Shown piece by piece: positions 61,527-64,000 of a stretch of 64,000 nucleotides of DNA. A program made the position numbers and the translations under genes. The stretch is from assembly GCF_021044755.1 (NCBI RefSeq), contig NZ_JAJNOR010000001.1:434001-498000 (forward strand), given 5' to 3'. The notes beneath the pieces are model-generated. The model was not told the DNA's origin and searched no databases. It saw only the letters and a program-made list of their open reading frames with translations. Every line of letters starts with the position of its first letter. Within the stretch, counting starts at the first letter, position 1. The DNA is from Lientehia hominis (lineage in GTDB: Bacteria; Bacillota; Clostridia; Lachnospirales; Lachnospiraceae).

Positions 61527-61981
61527 AACCGAAAACCGATTTCCTATTCACCATGGTGCTTTTCTGCGTTTTTGCAGTATCGGCTCTGGGACTCGTCATC
61601 ACCGGCGTCAATGTCTATGGAAGGACTGTCTCCTCCATGGAGAAAAATTATACCAGCCGGACAGCCTTATCCTACGTCGCAGAAAAAATACGGCAGAACG
61701 ATACAGCGGGAAGCGTCAAAACAGCTGATAATATGCTCTGTCTTTCTCAAATCAGTGAAGATGAGGAATACGTGCTGTATATATACGAGCACGAAGGTTT
61801 TTTGATGGAACTTCTGACCCGTCCGGAGCTGTCCTTCGATCCAGACGCAGGTCAGAAAATACTGGAAGTGAGCGGATTTTCTGTTTCCGAGAAATCAAAT
61901 GGCCTTCTGGAAATCTCCGCAGAGGAAAAGCAGGAAGGTACCGTCTCTCTATACCTGAATCTCAAGTCAACCGGGACCTGA
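61523..61981 (+). CDS. Small pilus-locus membrane protein (DUF4860-like)
   Basis: A 152-residue protein with one N-terminal helix (about residues 8-30) and an extracytoplasmic part. It resembles the DUF4860 proteins of Clostridial pilus loci, a call based on memory of length and layout, not a search. It overlaps the previous gene by 4 bases, with GGAGG upstream. Confidence 0.65.
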   Translation: MKPKTDFLFTMVLFCVFAVSALGLVITGVNVYGRTVSSMEKNYTSRTALSYVAEKIRQNDTAGSVKTADNMLCLSQISEDEEYVLYIYEHEGFLMELLTRPELSFDPDAGQKILEVSGFSVSEKSNGLLEISAEEKQEGTVSLYLNLKSTGT

Positions 61982-62061
61982 TTTTCATGCCGTCCATCTG
62001 CTTAATGCAGAAATTCCGCCTGTGACCGCCGCTCCGCTAAGCGGCAGAAAGGGTTTGCAAT

Positions 62062-62529
62062 ATGTCACACACCGAACATAAATCCAGTATATTTCTGATG
62101 GAGCTGATCCTCGCGCTGTTCTTTTTTTCCCTTGCCAGTGCAGTCTGTATGCAGCTGTTCGCAAAATCTCACCTGGCAAGGACCCAGACAGAAGAATTGA
62201 ACCATGCCATACCACTGGCAGAAAGCGCCGCAGAAGGATTTCAGAGCGTTTACGGCGACCTCAAGGCTCTGGCGCCACTCTTTCCCGAGAGCCGTCTAAA
62301 CGAAGCTGCAGATATCCTGAGCATTTCTTATGATGAGAATTGGAATCCTCTAAACACAGAGAGTTCCGCCTCTCCCGTATACACTCTGAACGTGAGCTTA
62401 AAAAAAGGCGGAATTCCTTCCTCTATTCCGCACGCTTCCGTCCAGATCAGCAAAGGCAGCAGCAGCATTTACCGGCTGCCCGTCTCCGTCCAGATACCCA
62501 GGACGGTCCCGGCCGCCATATTCAGATAA
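62062..62529 (+). CDS. Pseudopilin-like protein
   Basis: A 155-residue protein with an N-terminal segment SIFLMELILALFFFSLA, which resembles the pilin start GFTLIELLVAL and keeps the glutamate at +5, but has serine where prepilin peptidase expects glycine at -1. The remainder is polar. The ATG is the first after an in-frame TAA, with AAAGGG 8 bases upstream. An 80-base gap separates it from the previous gene. Confidence 0.7.
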   Translation: MSHTEHKSSIFLMELILALFFFSLASAVCMQLFAKSHLARTQTEELNHAIPLAESAAEGFQSVYGDLKALAPLFPESRLNEAADILSISYDENWNPLNTESSASPVYTLNVSLKKGGIPSSIPHASVQISKGSSSIYRLPVSVQIPRTVPAAIFR

Positions 62530-62553
62530 TCTTCAAGAAACAGGAGTCTTCCG

Positions 62554-63057
62554 ATGAAACAGACATCCAGTAATAAAAATACCATATCCGGCCTGGGAGT
62601 GGGTACCTCTTCCATTCTCATGATCTTTGTACTGCTCTGTCTCGTGGTGTTCGCAGTGCTCTCTTTCGTGAGCGCCAATGCAGACTGGAAGTTAAACGAC
62701 AAACTGGCTAAGAGGACCTCCGCCTATTACGAGGCCTGTGAAAAAGCCCAGGATTTTCTGGAAGAGATTGACGGTCAGCTGGATAAGCTATATATGGAGA
62801 ATCCCTCAAAGGACCAGTATTCTTCCGCCTGCCGCTCTTATCTGGAAACCATCGCCGGATATACTTCACTGGAATCCGGCTCCGACAGCTTTTCTTTTTA
62901 CTTCACGGAAATCCTGAGCGATGAACAGTATCTGGCTGTGACCATCTCCATTCCTATCTCTCCTGTCCCCGGGGACCATTATTACAGAATAACAGCCTGG
63001 CAGACAAAGACCAGCCAGGCTTGGAATCCGGATACTCATTTGAATGTATTGGAATAA
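62554..63057 (+). CDS. Single-helix protein of the pilus operon
   Basis: A 167-residue protein with a Gly/Ser-rich N-terminus, one helix (about residues 20-43, ILMIFVLLCLVVFAVLSFV) and a long polar part. I recognise no family. A CAGGAG site precedes the start. It is the last gene of the operon, converging with pilT over 12 bases. Confidence 0.7.
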   Translation: MKQTSSNKNTISGLGVGTSSILMIFVLLCLVVFAVLSFVSANADWKLNDKLAKRTSAYYEACEKAQDFLEEIDGQLDKLYMENPSKDQYSSACRSYLETIAGYTSLESGSDSFSFYFTEILSDEQYLAVTISIPISPVPGDHYYRITAWQTKTSQAWNPDTHLNVLE

Positions 63058-63069
63058 AGGCATCTGTCA

Positions 63070-63999
63070 TCAAAGCTTTTTTGCCAGCATCTCAGGATTG
63101 GAGGCATACTGAAGCGCTGTAGCGGCCGTGATCCGTCCGCTCTTGCAAAGCTTCTGCAGGCCATTGTCCATGGATGCCATTTCTCCGGTGTTGGAAGAAT
63201 ACACCACACCGTCAATCTGATGTATCTTATTTTCCCGAATCATATTCCGTATAGCCGGTGTAACAGTCATGCGCTCAAAGACGGGAATCAGACGGCCGTC
63301 CACCGTAGGCACCAGCTGCTGCGACACTACCGCCCGGAGGACCATGGACAGCTGCACCGCAATCTGATGCTGCTGATTGGGCGGAAACACATCGATGATC
63401 CGGTCAATGGTATTGGCTGCTCCTATGGTATGAAGCGTGGACAGTATCAGATGTCCCGTCTCCGCTGCCGTCATCGCCACCTGGATTGTTTCATAGTCCC
63501 GCATCTCTCCCAGCAGGATTGCATCGGGACTCTGTCTTAAAGCCGCCCGCAGAGCCGCAATGTAGCTCTCCGTATCAGAGTTTATCTCTCTCTGGCTGAC
63601 GATGCTCTTTTTATGGGAATGAAGGAATTCCAGGGGATCCTCCAACGTAATGATATGATCCTCTCTGGTACTGTTGATCTGATCGATAATGCAGGCGAGT
63701 GTCGTGGATTTTCCACTGCCGGCCGGTCCGGTGACCAGGACAAGCCCTTTCGTATAATCCGCAAGGCCGAGCACCTCCGACGTGATGCCCAGCTCCGTCG
63801 GCTCCGGAATCTGAAACGTGATGACGCGCACCACGGCCGCCAAAGTCCCCCTCTGCTTATAAACGCTGGCCCGGAATCTGGACACACCCCGGATTGCAAA
63901 GGAAAAATCGTCATCCCCGCTTTTTATGAGGCGGTCCATATCCCGCTCCTCATCCATATCATAAATCTCTCTTATGAGCTGTTCCGTATCCGCTGGCAT
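63070..63999 (-). CDS. pilT: PilT-type retraction ATPase (5' end beyond window)
   Basis: At least 309 residues; the N-terminus is cut by the window edge. It shows Walker A GPAGSGKST, the Asp box LEDPLEF, Walker B ILLGEMRD and the His box HLILSTLHT, the set typical of PilT/VirB11-like secretion ATPases, and the C-terminal part has the PilT-like arrangement. It hydrolyses ATP to retract or drive pili at the membrane. It converges with the pseudopilin operon and its own promoter lies outside the window. The alternative is a PilB-like extension ATPase, which is usually longer and holds a C-terminal zinc site; the visible C-terminus lacks one. Confidence 0.88.
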   Translation of the reverse strand: MPADTEQLIREIYDMDEERDMDRLIKSGDDDFSFAIRGVSRFRASVYKQRGTLAAVVRVITFQIPEPTELGITSEVLGLADYTKGLVLVTGPAGSGKSTTLACIIDQINSTREDHIITLEDPLEFLHSHKKSIVSQREINSDTESYIAALRAALRQSPDAILLGEMRDYETIQVAMTAAETGHLILSTLHTIGAANTIDRIIDVFPPNQQHQIAVQLSMVLRAVVSQQLVPTVDGRLIPVFERMTVTPAIRNMIRENKIHQIDGVVYSSNTGEMASMDNGLQKLCKSGRITAATALQYASNPEMLAKKL

Positions 64000-64000
64000 C

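Overview
The window looks like a mid-GC Firmicutes chromosome segment, most likely from a gut Lachnospiraceae-type Clostridium. The signs are a T-box and a ZTP riboswitch, an era-recO-glyS run, the ireB-ruvX-DUF1292 trio, a Bce-type peptide-antibiotic module, an HPr-like protein without its histidine, and giant Cna-B/SpaA surface proteins. No rRNA, tRNA, CRISPR array or intact transposase was seen.

Layout. 1-728: copy 1 of a hairpin-rich dispersed repeat, then the promoter of a MATE exporter (729-2129). 2160-4240: aspS behind a T-box leader whose specifier appears to be AAC (Asn). 4264-5628: Na+/alanine symporter. 5701-10292: two-component system plus BceAB-like ABC transporter. 10641-12320: purH under a ZTP riboswitch. 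12422-13521: Fe-S aldo/keto reductase behind a strong promoter with a Fur-like box. 13936-18526: CmpB-family membrane protein, metallophosphoesterase and a pabA-pabB-pabC folate operon. 18609-18779: a TA-flanked MITE-like element. 18932-21211: polar amino-acid ABC importer. 21280-35364: a long collinear minus-strand run (mtaB, ireB, ruvX, DUF1292, rnjA, MltG-like fragment, trmR, trhP, YdcF-like, M16 peptidase, era, recO, a lipoprotein, glyS), dominated by RNA modification, RNA decay and translation. 35519-39942: an HPr-like protein facing prmA-rsmE-cysteine desulfurase-thiI. 40219-40860: an orphan phosphoribosyltransferase, followed by copy 2 of the dispersed repeat.

The right third (41371-64000) is accessory and cell-surface related. 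It holds a MucBP-type surface protein, a 4,703-residue adhesin of about 24 SpaA-like and 5 SdrD-B-like domains, and, divergent from the adhesin, an operon of a SARP/BTAD-type regulator, a transglutaminase-like lipoprotein, a GspF/PilC-type platform protein and four small membrane-anchored pilin-like proteins. A PilT-type ATPase converges on that operon and runs off the window end.

The main discovery is regulatory. Both surface-protein genes have a promoter with two direct heptamers (TGTGACA twice; TGTGATT twice) at an 11-bp period, ending exactly 9 bp before the -10 box. That is the layout bound by SARP activators in actinomycetes, and a SARP-like gene sits next to the giant adhesin. I infer a SARP-controlled adhesin and pilus regulon in a Firmicute. 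Function is inferred from sequence only.
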